This document shows positions 15,369 through 24,912 of a stretch of 41,673 nt of DNA, in pieces. The notes beneath the pieces are model-generated. The model was not told where the DNA came from and did not search any database. It worked only from the letters and a program-made list of their open reading frames with translations. A program made the position numbers and the translations under genes. The stretch comes from Oscillospiraceae bacterium (GTDB lineage: Bacteria; Bacillota; Clostridia; Oscillospirales; CAG-272), in the NCBI GenBank assembly GCA_015065295.1, contig SVQN01000017.1, forward strand, positions 1-41,673, given 5' to 3'. The stretch's first letter is position 1. The number at the start of each line of letters is the position of its first letter.

Positions 15369-15761
15369 ATGACGGGCGGCTGTAAATGCAGGCTTGGCGG
15401 ACGCGAATACTGGCTTGTATATACAGCCGACGCATATTTCGACATCCAGGGCGCGTATGGGGCGGATTTTCTTGAAAAACTCCGTCCCGGTACGCGGGAT
15501 GCTTACGAAGTGGCGGTCGGCTGTCTTTTGATTTTGGCCAGAGAGGGCGAGCTTTGCCGGAGATACATGGGATATACGGCGGCAGAGATGCTGACGGAAG
15601 AGGATGTACGGCGGTGTATGCTGCCGGATTCCATCGTGAAGGTGAAGACCTTAGTAAACGAAGCGGTCCTTGCGGGGCTTCGGGTGGAGAACTCGAAGGC
15701 TTCGGACGAACCGGTGGATTTAGGTTTGCTGGAATATGAAAAAAAAACGGTGTTGGACTGA
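15369..15761 (+). CDS. Tail assembly chaperone, short form (gpG-like)
   Basis: 130 residues, ribosome site AAGGAGGCGTGAACT. The N-terminus is beta (CRLGGREYWLVYTADAYFDI) and the rest helical, as in gpG-type chaperones that coat the tape measure before tail tube growth. The gene lies between tube and tape measure genes and ends in EYEKKTVLD after a nine-A run that supports frameshifting to a longer form. Confidence 0.82.
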   Translation: MTGGCKCRLGGREYWLVYTADAYFDIQGAYGADFLEKLRPGTRDAYEVAVGCLLILAREGELCRRYMGYTAAEMLTEEDVRRCMLPDSIVKVKTLVNEAVLAGLRVENSKASDEPVDLGLLEYEKKTVLD

Positions 15762-15883
15762 GGCTGTCGGATTTTCTGATTATGGCTTCGCTCTGCGGGA
15801 TGTCTGTGGTGGACGCCAGACGGTGCCGGATCGGGCTGGTGTTTGAGATGTTTAACAGCCGTTACCGGAGAGAGGAGGAATAA
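15369..15883 (+). CDS. Tail assembly chaperone, -1 frameshift form (gpGT-like)
   Basis: At 15740-15746 the sequence A AAA AAA sits in the zero frame, an ideal -1 slippery heptamer. After slippage the frame reads NGVGLRLSDFLIMASLCGMSVVDARR and ends at TAA 15881-15883, giving 171 residues. The extension has no good start of its own and fills exactly the gap up to the tape measure GTG. This is the conserved lambda G/GT arrangement, in which both products are required in a fixed ratio. Confidence 0.85.
15740..15746 (+). promoter_or_regulatory. Slippery heptamer for -1 frameshift
   Basis: A AAA AAA inside an A9 run (15739-15747), in phase with the upstream chaperone frame, 13 bases before its stop codon. 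Slipping one base back joins the downstream 40-codon frame. Confidence 0.85.
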
Positions 15884-18800
15884 GTGGCTACACGAAACGT
15901 GACGACCGTCTTCGCGGTACAGGGTGAAAATGAGTACCGGAAGGCGGTTCAGAACATTAATCGGGAAATCAAGGAAGCCAACTCGGAACTGAAACTACTT
16001 GCAGAACAGTACCGTGGGCAGGAAGATTCCTCGGCGGCACTGCAAGACAAGCTGAAGGCACTAACCGATCTGTACGGTAAACAGGCAGAAAAGGTCGGGA
16101 AGATTGAAGAAGCACTCGGAAACGCGCAGGATGCCGCTGAGAAATACGCGAACAAAGGCGCGGAACTGCGGGACAAGCTCCAGCGGAACGCCGAGGAGAT
16201 GGCGAAGCTCGCGGAAGCCGGGCAGAAAGCATCGGATGCCTACAAGAACCTGCAGGAAGAAGACGGAAAACTTGAAAAGGCTCTTGCAGACAATGACGCG
16301 AAGTATGACGCGGCACAGCGCGGGGTTTCCGACTGGAGAATCAAGCTCAACGACGCTAAATCGGAACTGCTGAAGACCAAGACCGCGATGCAGGAGACCT
16401 CCGGAATGCTGAGCGGGACACTGGTACCGGAATTTGAGGAATCGGAAGACAAAATCCGGAACACCGGGGATGCCTTCGGGGATTTCCGGAGCAAAGCGGA
16501 AGAGAACATGGATGCGGTTGCATCGATTGTTGCGGCTGCCGGCATCGACCAGGCATTTGAGAAGGTCTGGGACGCAATGCAGGCGTGCATTGACAAGTCG
16601 ATGGAATTTGAATCGGCGATGACCGGGGTATTCAAGACCGTTGACATGACACTGGAGGAAGAAACACAGCTTGCGGCAGATATCCGGCAGATGGCGGAAG
16701 AAATTCCGGTATCTACGACGGAAATTGCGGGGGTTGCGGAACTTGCCGGACAGCTTGGTATTTCCAATGAAGCTCTGCTGGGATTTGTCGAGACGATGGT
16801 CATGCTCGGCACGGCGACAAACCTGTCTGCGGAAGAGGCGGCAGAAGCTCTGGCAAAGTTTGCGAACATTGCAGGGACGGAAGAAAGCGATTACGGACGG
16901 CTCGGTTCCGTGCTTGTCGGACTCGGCAACAACTTTGCGACGACAGAAGCGGACATCATGAATATGACGACCAGACTGGCGTCGACAGGTTCAGTACTCG
17001 GTCTGACAGAAGCGGAGATGTTCGCAATTGCGACGGCATTGTCTTCGGTCGGTATCGAAGCGGAAGCGGGCGGGTCGGCGATTTCCAAGCTGATGAAGGA
17101 CATCGAAACGGCGGTGGTCGGGTACGATGCACTCGCCGAAGCAGAAGAACGAACCGGCTTATCGCTTGAGAAGCTCATCAGCACCTCAAAGGGGCTGGAA
17201 AACAATGATCTGAAAAACGTTGCACTTGCCGCCGGATACGGTACAACCGAACTTCGGAACATCATTGAGGCGGGGGAACTTCTCGAGAACCTGTCGGAGG
17301 TTTCCGGAAAGACCTCGGAAGAATTCATCAGGGCGTGGGGCGAGAATTCCGTATCCGCGCTCGAAGATTTTCTCGGAGGACTGAAGGACATTGACGAAAA
17401 CGGCGGCAGTGCTGTCCAGACGCTGGAGAACCTTGGTTTTACCGAAGTACGGATGTCCAATGCGATTCTTGCGCTTTCGCAGTCGGACGGACTACTCTCG
17501 GAGACTCTGCGAATCGCAAATGAGGCGTGGGATCAGAACATCGCGCTGACGGATGAGGCGGCGAAGCGTTTTGAGACGACCGAAAGCAAGGTGCAGATTC
17601 TGAAGAATTCCATGGATAACCTGCTGATCGCGGTCGGGGATGATTATCTGACGACGCTGGAGCCGGTGATCGAGAAACTGACCGAACTGACGCAGACGCT
17701 TTCGGACGATGCGGCGGACAGTCCGGCACTGGCATCCACGCTGGCCGGGATCGGCGGTGCGCTCGGCGGTCTGGCCGGACTGACAACTGTTGCAACGGGA
17801 ATCAAGCTGGTATCCGGTGCACTGTCAGCGTTCGGATCAGCCGGAGGGATTGCGGCGGTCGGGGTATCGGCACTGACAGGGATCGCGGCAGGTGTTACGA
17901 CATACGTTACCAATGCAACGGCAGTATCCGAAGCGGCACAGGAAGTCATTGATAAAAACGACAATCTTGTTGAAGCATACAAGAAAAGCAAGGAAGCCTA
18001 TGAACAGGAGATGGGCGCGGTCGATCTGAACCGGCAGGAGATCGAGAAGCTCATCGAGAAGGTAGTTGCTTTATCCGATGAGGCAGAAAAAACACCTGCG
18101 GACGAGGCAATTATACAGGGTGTTGTCGATCGGCTGAACAAGCTTCTCCCGGGACTGGGACTGACGTATGACGGCGTAACGCAGAAAATCAATCTCACAC
18201 GGGAGTCGATGCAGAGGTTCGCGGAGGAAGCAGAAAAGACAGCGAAACTGGAGGCATTTGAACAATACCTCGGAAAACTCAGCGGACAGCAGGCCGCGCT
18301 GGAAGTTCAGCAGGATATCACGAACCAGAAAATCAGTGAAGCACAGGAAAAACTCGACGAAGCCGCGAGAGCAGTGGAAGAATACAGCGAAGGGACAAGT
18401 CTTCTTCAGAAGATTCTGGACTATACCAATCCATCCTTTGTGGATCTGAAACTCGCCGAGGAGCAGGCAAAAAACGAACTTGAAAAACTCACGGAATCCC
18501 AGACAGGGATTCAGGATGCGCTGAAAAACACGGAAACCGAACTGGCGGCGACACAGGAAGCGTTTGATCTGTATGTTGAAAAGCTCGGACAGACTGCCGA
18601 GACAGCACACGAAGCCGGGAAAGCGACTGCAGAAGGATATGCGGACGGCATGACCGAAAACAGCGATGCTGTAGAAGAATCTGCGGTTGAACTGATGGAT
18701 ACGGCTTCGGGGGCATTACAGAACAACGATGCCCGTGGGGCAGGTCAGGACTTTGCGGGAGGTTTCGCAGAAGGAATCGAGGACGGAAAAAGCGGTGCGG

Positions 18801-19267
18801 AAGCGGCAGGGGCGGAACTGGCCCGTGCGGCGGAACGTGCGATGAAAGCGGAAGCGGCGATTGCCTCCCCGTCGAAGAAAGCGTTTGCACTCGGACGGTT
18901 CTGGGGTGAAGGGTTTGCCGGAGGTATTGCAGGTTCTGAGGCGGATGTAGACGCGGCGGTACACAGGTTATCCACACAGCTGGACATTGCACCGGAAGTG
19001 GCGGATCGTGTTCGTGCGGCACAGGCGGAAATCGGGAAGCTGTCGTTCGGAGAGGGATTCGCGGTCGATGCGGCGGCGCAATACCGGAACAGCATGGCGC
19101 AGATCGGACGGATGGCGGCACAGGCCAGTTCCGGTGCGGCGAACGGTCAGCCGATGGAAATCACGAATGTGATCCAGCTCGACGGACGGGTGATCGCGCA
19201 GTCGGTATCACGGACGCAGTACAATCAGAACCGGACGGTTCTGCGGACAAACGGAATCAAAAAATAG
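15884..19267 (+). CDS. Tail tape measure protein
   Basis: 1,127 residues from a GTG directly after the chaperone frame. The first 170 residues are coiled coil (REIKEANSELKLLAEQYRGQ). Around residues 240-480 lies the TP901-type core (TEIAGVAELAGQLGISNEALL, NLSAEEAAEALAKFANI). Residues about 615-680 are hydrophobic and Gly/Ala-rich (GIGGALGGLAGLTTVATGIK), the likely membrane-inserting part, followed by further coiled coil and a C-terminal ASPSKKAFALGRFWGEGF segment typical of the family. It sets tail length and exits first on DNA injection. Confidence 0.95.
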   Translation: MATRNVTTVFAVQGENEYRKAVQNINREIKEANSELKLLAEQYRGQEDSSAALQDKLKALTDLYGKQAEKVGKIEEALGNAQDAAEKYANKGAELRDKLQRNAEEMAKLAEAGQKASDAYKNLQEEDGKLEKALADNDAKYDAAQRGVSDWRIKLNDAKSELLKTKTAMQETSGMLSGTLVPEFEESEDKIRNTGDAFGDFRSKAEENMDAVASIVAAAGIDQAFEKVWDAMQACIDKSMEFESAMTGVFKTVDMTLEEETQLAADIRQMAEEIPVSTTEIAGVAELAGQLGISNEALLGFVETMVMLGTATNLSAEEAAEALAKFANIAGTEESDYGRLGSVLVGLGNNFATTEADIMNMTTRLASTGSVLGLTEAEMFAIATALSSVGIEAEAGGSAISKLMKDIETAVVGYDALAEAEERTGLSLEKLISTSKGLENNDLKNVALAAGYGTTELRNIIEAGELLENLSEVSGKTSEEFIRAWGENSVSALEDFLGGLKDIDENGGSAVQTLENLGFTEVRMSNAILALSQSDGLLSETLRIANEAWDQNIALTDEAAKRFETTESKVQILKNSMDNLLIAVGDDYLTTLEPVIEKLTELTQTLSDDAADSPALASTLAGIGGALGGLAGLTTVATGIKLVSGALSAFGSAGGIAAVGVSALTGIAAGVTTYVTNATAVSEAAQEVIDKNDNLVEAYKKSKEAYEQEMGAVDLNRQEIEKLIEKVVALSDEAEKTPADEAIIQGVVDRLNKLLPGLGLTYDGVTQKINLTRESMQRFAEEAEKTAKLEAFEQYLGKLSGQQAALEVQQDITNQKISEAQEKLDEAARAVEEYSEGTSLLQKILDYTNPSFVDLKLAEEQAKNELEKLTESQTGIQDALKNTETELAATQEAFDLYVEKLGQTAETAHEAGKATAEGYADGMTENSDAVEESAVELMDTASGALQNNDARGAGQDFAGGFAEGIEDGKSGAEAAGAELARAAERAMKAEAAIASPSKKAFALGRFWGEGFAGGIAGSEADVDAAVHRLSTQLDIAPEVADRVRAAQAEIGKLSFGEGFAVDAAAQYRNSMAQIGRMAAQASSGAANGQPMEITNVIQLDGRVIAQSVSRTQYNQNRTVLRTNGIKK

Positions 19268-19288
19268 GGGAGGTGGTGGATTTGTATC

Positions 19289-21979
19289 ATGCAGGACTGC
19301 ATTAATATTTACAACGGCGGAGTGCTGGCGGTATCCATTGATCAGGTGATTGATTCGCTGTATTCCGACCGGATTACCGGGGAACTTACGCTTTCCTTTA
19401 CGTCAAAAGTGGAGAGGATCCCGGAGATCACGGGAGATACACTGATCGAGTTCCGGGGACAGTATTTCCGCGCGGTACAGGTACAGTACAGTGCCGCGGA
19501 CGGAGAGTTTCTGCTGACGGTTTCCTGCGAACAGGAGACGATGACTCTGGTGGACGACGAACTGCCGTTGTTTGAATTCAGCGGTACTCCGGGGGCTGCT
19601 CTGGCTTCGCTTCTCTCCGGTACGGGGATTTCCGGAACATCGGAGTACACGGATACGATCCAGTTGAAAGAAGAGAACACAAACCGGCGGGCGGTGATGA
19701 TTGTGATCCGCGGAATGGCCGGCGGCGAAATCGAATATATCGGACATACGGTACGGATTGTGAAGCACCGTGGGCGAACGGAACCGCGGAAGCTGATCGG
19801 ACTTATGCAGTGCACGGACATTGCACGGAACGTTGATCTGCAGACCGGAACCGAATCGTTTGAAATCACCGGATGGAAGCCGGGAGATTTTGGTGTCGGT
19901 GACGAAGTTATACTGGATTTCGCACCGCTGAACACGAACACACAGCGGAGAATTATCGGAATATCGTACAATCCGTTCAACTGCACATCGGTTTCGGTGG
20001 AGGTTGGGGATTTTGTGCCGGATATTCTGGACAGTTACAGGGAGGTGATCGAGGACAGCGAGGAAGCGAACGGCAGGCTTGACAAGATCGACGAAGAGAT
20101 TGGCGACACGGTAAAGAAAAGCGAACTTTCCGCAGGCATTGATACATATATCAACGAAGAACGCGGACGGGCATCTATTGTTGCGGCACTGAAGGGGACG
20201 TATGTGGAACCGGATGCGCTGATGGGGTACACGAAGAAAGCGGAACTTTCTGCAGAGATCGGCGCGTACATCGACACGGAATCCGGTACCGCGAAGATCG
20301 TGAACAAGCTGACGGGGACGTTCGTAAAGACGGATGCTCTCGGAAACTATGTAGCGAAGAGTGATTTGTCGGCCGGTATTGAGTCCTACATCGACACAGC
20401 GGCAGGGACTGCGAAAGTGGTTTCAGCGGTTTCCGGTACCTATGTCACACAAGCCGGTCTGACAGGGACTCTTGGAGACTACGCAAAGAAGGGCGATCTG
20501 CCGGACGTTTCCGGATATGTGGAAAAGACGGAACTTTCTGCAGAAATCGGTGCGTATATCGACACGGAAAGTGGAAAGGCAAAAGTGGTTTCGGCGGTAT
20601 CGGGGACGTATCAGAAGAAATCGGATATGTCCGGCTATGTCAAGACGGCGAACCTGAACACATCGATCGGGCAGTATATTGACAGTTCAACAGGGAAGGT
20701 AAAGATTGTTTCTGCCTGTTCCGGAACCTACCTCACGCAAAGTGATTTGTCTGGGTATGCTTTGAAAACAGCCGTGACGACAGAAATTTCCCAAGCAGTA
20801 TCGCCGTTGGAAGGAAAAATTTCGCTGACTTCCGCTTACGGGAGCGGTACCATCGGTTCGAACGTGCGTGCGCTGCTGACGCTGGTGACAAATCCGGACA
20901 GCAGCAGCATCAAACTTTCGGCCGACGCGATATCCCTTGTCGGCACGGTGTACATGAAATCGTCGGATTATGTAGCGGCGGGAACAACGATGATCAAGGG
21001 ATCGAAAATCCAGACGGATGACCTGTATCTCAAGCAATTGCGGGCCTCCAACGGAGATTATATCATCGACTATTATGGTTCCACGCTGGCGATTGGCGGC
21101 GGCACAGGAATTACAACAGGCAGTTTTGCGAATTTCAGCTATATTGATATGATGGCAAGCACTGCGATCCGGATAGGGGTCACTTCTGCTTATGTGACGT
21201 TTGTTTACGAAAGCGGGACGTATACTTTGCGGGCATACGATTCGAGCAAAATTTTCTATATCGGCAGTTCGGTGTATCCCGTGGATGCCATTTACTGCGA
21301 TACACTATATGTAGACGGAAAAAGTGTAACCGGCTCGGCCTCCGATTCCAGTTCTTTGAAGGCGACGGATATCAAGGCGGTATATGCGGAAAGTTCGACC
21401 ACAAACCGGCTGACACTGAATTCGTCCAACTATTTTATTCCGGGAAATTCTTCGGCATATTACCTCGGTTCGACCGTTTATCCGTTCCGGGGGCTGTATC
21501 TGGGTACAAGTTCGTATTATTGGGTGATGGACGCAAACGGAATCATTCCGAATTACAAGACTTCATCGTATTTCAATATCGGTTCCAGCACGAAACCGGT
21601 AAGTACAATTTACGCTACGGCGATTTATCTGAACGGTACGGCACTGACGGCATCGGGTTCAAGTTCAGGAAGTACCTCCGCAGATTTTTCCGGAAAAGCG
21701 GTGAAGCTCGGCGGGAGTACGTCCTATTATATTCAGGCGACGACTTCGCGGCAGCTTTGTCCGAATACATCGTCTACGTCCTACCCGTTCTATCTGGGCA
21801 CCTCCGTTTATTACTGGCACTATGCGTATATTGGTTCCGTAGAGACCCATATCGGTGATGACCAATATTCCAAACTGGGCTTTTTCGGAAAGACGGCAGT
21901 CGCGCGGCAGACGGTATCCAACACCGCAACGGTGGCGACGCTGATTACGGCACTGAAGGCATACGGGCTGATCTATTGA
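19289..21979 (+). CDS. Large tail tip / receptor-binding protein
   Basis: 896 residues. Residues 1-250 are beta-rich (LTLSFTSKVERIPEITGD, FRGQYFRAVQVQYSAADGEF) and fit a Tal-like tail tip base. Residues about 275-505 hold six imperfect repeats with the pattern (K/E)xxLSAxIxxYID followed by AKVVSAVSGTYV. The C-terminal third has a second repeat type, Y(Y/I)xGSSVYPVxxIY, Ser/Thr/Tyr-rich, as in receptor-binding tips. No separate distal-tail gene is seen between it and the tape measure, so the base part may cover that role. The closest good ribosome site is GGGGAGGTGG, rather far from the ATG. Confidence 0.78.
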   Translation: MQDCINIYNGGVLAVSIDQVIDSLYSDRITGELTLSFTSKVERIPEITGDTLIEFRGQYFRAVQVQYSAADGEFLLTVSCEQETMTLVDDELPLFEFSGTPGAALASLLSGTGISGTSEYTDTIQLKEENTNRRAVMIVIRGMAGGEIEYIGHTVRIVKHRGRTEPRKLIGLMQCTDIARNVDLQTGTESFEITGWKPGDFGVGDEVILDFAPLNTNTQRRIIGISYNPFNCTSVSVEVGDFVPDILDSYREVIEDSEEANGRLDKIDEEIGDTVKKSELSAGIDTYINEERGRASIVAALKGTYVEPDALMGYTKKAELSAEIGAYIDTESGTAKIVNKLTGTFVKTDALGNYVAKSDLSAGIESYIDTAAGTAKVVSAVSGTYVTQAGLTGTLGDYAKKGDLPDVSGYVEKTELSAEIGAYIDTESGKAKVVSAVSGTYQKKSDMSGYVKTANLNTSIGQYIDSSTGKVKIVSACSGTYLTQSDLSGYALKTAVTTEISQAVSPLEGKISLTSAYGSGTIGSNVRALLTLVTNPDSSSIKLSADAISLVGTVYMKSSDYVAAGTTMIKGSKIQTDDLYLKQLRASNGDYIIDYYGSTLAIGGGTGITTGSFANFSYIDMMASTAIRIGVTSAYVTFVYESGTYTLRAYDSSKIFYIGSSVYPVDAIYCDTLYVDGKSVTGSASDSSSLKATDIKAVYAESSTTNRLTLNSSNYFIPGNSSAYYLGSTVYPFRGLYLGTSSYYWVMDANGIIPNYKTSSYFNIGSSTKPVSTIYATAIYLNGTALTASGSSSGSTSADFSGKAVKLGGSTSYYIQATTSRQLCPNTSSTSYPFYLGTSVYYWHYAYIGSVETHIGDDQYSKLGFFGKTAVARQTVSNTATVATLITALKAYGLIY

Positions 21980-22003
21980 ACGGTCGGCAGAAAGGGAAAC
22001 AAT

Positions 22004-22408
22004 ATGGCTATTAACACGACAATCGGAACGCTGGCAGATGCGTCTGCGGCACTGAGAAAACTGGCAGTACAGGAACTTCCGCTGAAGACGGCTTTCCGCC
22101 TGACGCAGGCTATCCGGAAGGCTGACGAACACATGGAGTTTTATGAAGAACGTTACAATGCACTCCTGAAGAAACATTGTGAACGGCGGCATGAGGACGG
22201 GCAGGATCGCTGGTATCCGAAAAGTACGGCAGAACGTGCGGCTTTTGAAGAAGGGCTTACGGAACTGCGCGCACTGGAAGTGGAACTGGAGATTGCAGAA
22301 CCGTGTGTGATTACAGATGCGGAAGAAATAAAGATTTCCTGTGCAGACATGATTGCACTTGAAGCACTGGTGAAATTTGAATTAACGGAGGACGAAAACA
22401 ATGGCTAA
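22004..22408 (+). CDS. Small helical tail-module protein
   Basis: 134 residues, helical (ASAALRKLAVQELPLKTAF, EFYEERYNALLKKHCERRHE, LTELRALEVELEIAEP). The plan resembles DUF1617-type proteins found between the tail tip and fibre genes of Firmicutes phages, which is a weak match. It may be a minor structural or chaperone protein. Overlaps the next gene by 8 bases. Confidence 0.65.
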   Translation: MAINTTIGTLADASAALRKLAVQELPLKTAFRLTQAIRKADEHMEFYEERYNALLKKHCERRHEDGQDRWYPKSTAERAAFEEGLTELRALEVELEIAEPCVITDAEEIKISCADMIALEALVKFELTEDENNG

Positions 22409-22655
22409 GAAAAATGAAACGGTAAAGGGTGTAAGCTACAGCGGCAGTCAGAGAGTGGCTGTTGTGGAACAGAAGGTATCCCGTGCAGACGACGCGGCAC
22501 ATCTGGGGGGACTGTATTTCCGGATGAGTGATTTTTACAGACGTCTGGAGATGGAGATTCCGGAAGACGAGAGGGTGTTGATTCTCGCCGATCTTGCGGA
22601 AGTGGAAGCGGAGATCGAAGAATACCGCGGGTATCTGAACGGATACGGCGGATAA
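22401..22655 (+). CDS. Small unknown protein
   Basis: 84 residues, ribosome site ACGGAGGACGAAAACA. Residues 35-75 are helical and acidic (YFRMSDFYRRLEMEIPEDER, ADLAEVEAEIEEYRGYL). Encoded between tail tip and fibre genes; no family recognised. Confidence 0.6.
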   Translation: MAKKNETVKGVSYSGSQRVAVVEQKVSRADDAAHLGGLYFRMSDFYRRLEMEIPEDERVLILADLAEVEAEIEEYRGYLNGYGG

Positions 22656-22671
22656 TGACCGGGAGGACGGG

Positions 22672-24912
22672 ATGAAAGAAATCCTTATTCGGGTAGCGGA
22701 CAAGCTGCCGAAGGTAGTTTCGATGACAGGAACAGCGGTGAGAGATAACCGGTACCGGCTGACGTTCGAGTTTGACAACGAGTGGCAGGACGGCTTGAAG
22801 ACGTATATCATCGCGGACAGCCGCGGCCATTTTGTTCCATACCCCTCAGAAGAAAACCATATCGATGTTGAACTGGGAGGCTCCCATGTAATCAATGTCG
22901 GGGTCATGCAGGATATACTGGCAACCTCGCGTCCCTGTCAGATTTTTCTGGAGGAATCGATCCGACAGAAGATGAAAGACGAAATCCCGCCGCCGGAGCC
23001 GGATGTATGGACCTACATCACCGAACAGATTCGGATACTGGCTACCGAAAAACTGTCACCGGTACAGAAAGCTGAGGATATGACTCAGGAGGTCGGTGTC
23101 GATCCGAACGGACGTTTGTGGACAAATCCGGGCAGCGGAGGGATTACCCAAGAAACCGACCCGACGGTGCCTGCCTGGGCAAAGCAGAAAACAAAACCCA
23201 GTTATACTGCCAGCGAAGTAGGTGCATTTTCCGAAGAAGCTGGTTCGGAACTGGGGAATTATGTATATCGGTTGTTTCTGGCAACATACGATCAGACGAC
23301 GTTCGCAGAAATCAGAAGTGCACATCGGAGAGAAAGACATGTTCTGCTGCGGCATCCTGATATAGGAACAATGCCGATGGCAGCCTGTACAGTTGAAGGC
23401 GCGGTGTTTTTCACTGTAAACGAGTTCGGGACGATACGGATAGCGCATGTTAACATCAACGATGACTGGTACGTCAAAATTATAAAACCGGAGATGACGG
23501 AGAACCGTGAGAACACGCTGTCCAACTCTGCCACCAACTACCCGAGCAGCTATGCCGTCACACAAGCAATCGCTGCGCTGAACACTGTATCTTCTCTTGT
23601 GTTTGATACAATCGAAGAGATGGATCAATACATTGCTGAATTCGGGGATCGTCTGAAAGTCGGGCAGAGTCTTTATATCCGGGCATCGGATGTACCGGAT
23701 TATTGGTGGGACGGAACTGCCGCACTGCCGATGGAATCCGGTGGTTCCGGACAGCCCGGCGCGGACGGATTCAGCCCGTCGGCTTCGGTTGAGCAGACGG
23801 ACGACGGTGCGGTTATCACGATCACAGACAAGGACGGCACGACGACGGCGACGATCACCAACGGACAGGACGGACAGCCCGGACAGGACGGCGAACCCGG
23901 CGCGGACGGGACATCCGTCACCGTGACCGACGTACAGGAATCCACGGAGGACGGCGGGAGCAACGTTGTCACTTTCTCAGACGGAAAAACGCTGAATGTG
24001 CGGAACGGGAAAACCGGCGCGAAAGGCGATCCCGGCAACGATTATGTCCTTACCGAAGCCGACAAAGAAGAAATTGCGGGGATGATTCCCGGCGGGGGTT
24101 CCGGCGGCTCGGCGGGGGTTGTGATTTTTTCGGTGCTGTACACCGACGAACAGGCTTCCCTCCTGGAGGCACCTGTGGTATATCCCACAGGTGCGGACAT
24201 GGATACCCTGCTTGCGGCGGGACAGGTGCAGATGGTGATGTTTACGCCGTCTGACAGCGAAGATGTGCCGACAAAGTTAGGCGTTCTATTGCCGATGAAT
24301 GTGGACGTTGGTGGTCAGACCATCCGGTTTGCAGGCACAATCACCGGCAAGGACGGGAACGAGGCGGTGATGGCGGAACTGCACACCGGCACGGGAGAGA
24401 TCACGGTTATGCCGATAGTGCAGAACTCCGCAGGTTCCGGCTCATCCGGCGGGGGCGGGGTTGTAACAATCACGGACAACGGTGACGGGACGTACAGCAG
24501 TTCACACACTCCGGCGGAGATTGCGGCAATGGCACAGACCGGCGCGGTTGTGGCAGTGGTTAACGATTTTATATACTGCAACCTATTTGTATCAGATGAA
24601 GGTGCCATGATCTTCGCGGGTTCTATGCCCGTGGAGGATGAAGTGGGCATTTCGATTCTGAGTTATATGCTTACAGTCACCAACGAGGGAGTTACTCTCG
24701 CGCAGACAACAACTCCGATCGGCGAAATGCACGGTGCGGATACGGAAAACGACGGCACAGGCGGCACGGTTCCTGCACCGGCTGCCGGACAGCAGGACGC
24801 GGTACTTCACGGCGACGGGACATGGCGGGCGGCACTGTCCGAAAATGATAAGATGGAGCTTGTGACCCGTGTGCTTGAAAAACTGCCGACTTGGGAAGGG
24901 GGCACATACTGA
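22672..24912 (+). CDS. Tail fibre / upper baseplate protein with collagen-like segment
   Basis: 746 residues. The N-terminal 110 residues (MKEILIRVADKLPKVV, YRLTFEFDNEWQDGLKTYII) resemble baseplate-attachment domains of BppU-type proteins. Residues about 360-470 include collagen-like Gly-X-Y stretches (GQDGQPGQDGEPGADGTS and GKTGAKGDPGND) that form trimeric shafts. The rest is beta-rich with Gly/Ser linkers and a short C-terminal helix. It probably forms a fibre reaching the host surface. The stop overlaps the next ATG. Confidence 0.8.
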   Translation: MKEILIRVADKLPKVVSMTGTAVRDNRYRLTFEFDNEWQDGLKTYIIADSRGHFVPYPSEENHIDVELGGSHVINVGVMQDILATSRPCQIFLEESIRQKMKDEIPPPEPDVWTYITEQIRILATEKLSPVQKAEDMTQEVGVDPNGRLWTNPGSGGITQETDPTVPAWAKQKTKPSYTASEVGAFSEEAGSELGNYVYRLFLATYDQTTFAEIRSAHRRERHVLLRHPDIGTMPMAACTVEGAVFFTVNEFGTIRIAHVNINDDWYVKIIKPEMTENRENTLSNSATNYPSSYAVTQAIAALNTVSSLVFDTIEEMDQYIAEFGDRLKVGQSLYIRASDVPDYWWDGTAALPMESGGSGQPGADGFSPSASVEQTDDGAVITITDKDGTTTATITNGQDGQPGQDGEPGADGTSVTVTDVQESTEDGGSNVVTFSDGKTLNVRNGKTGAKGDPGNDYVLTEADKEEIAGMIPGGGSGGSAGVVIFSVLYTDEQASLLEAPVVYPTGADMDTLLAAGQVQMVMFTPSDSEDVPTKLGVLLPMNVDVGGQTIRFAGTITGKDGNEAVMAELHTGTGEITVMPIVQNSAGSGSSGGGGVVTITDNGDGTYSSSHTPAEIAAMAQTGAVVAVVNDFIYCNLFVSDEGAMIFAGSMPVEDEVGISILSYMLTVTNEGVTLAQTTTPIGEMHGADTENDGTGGTVPAPAAGQQDAVLHGDGTWRAALSENDKMELVTRVLEKLPTWEGGTY

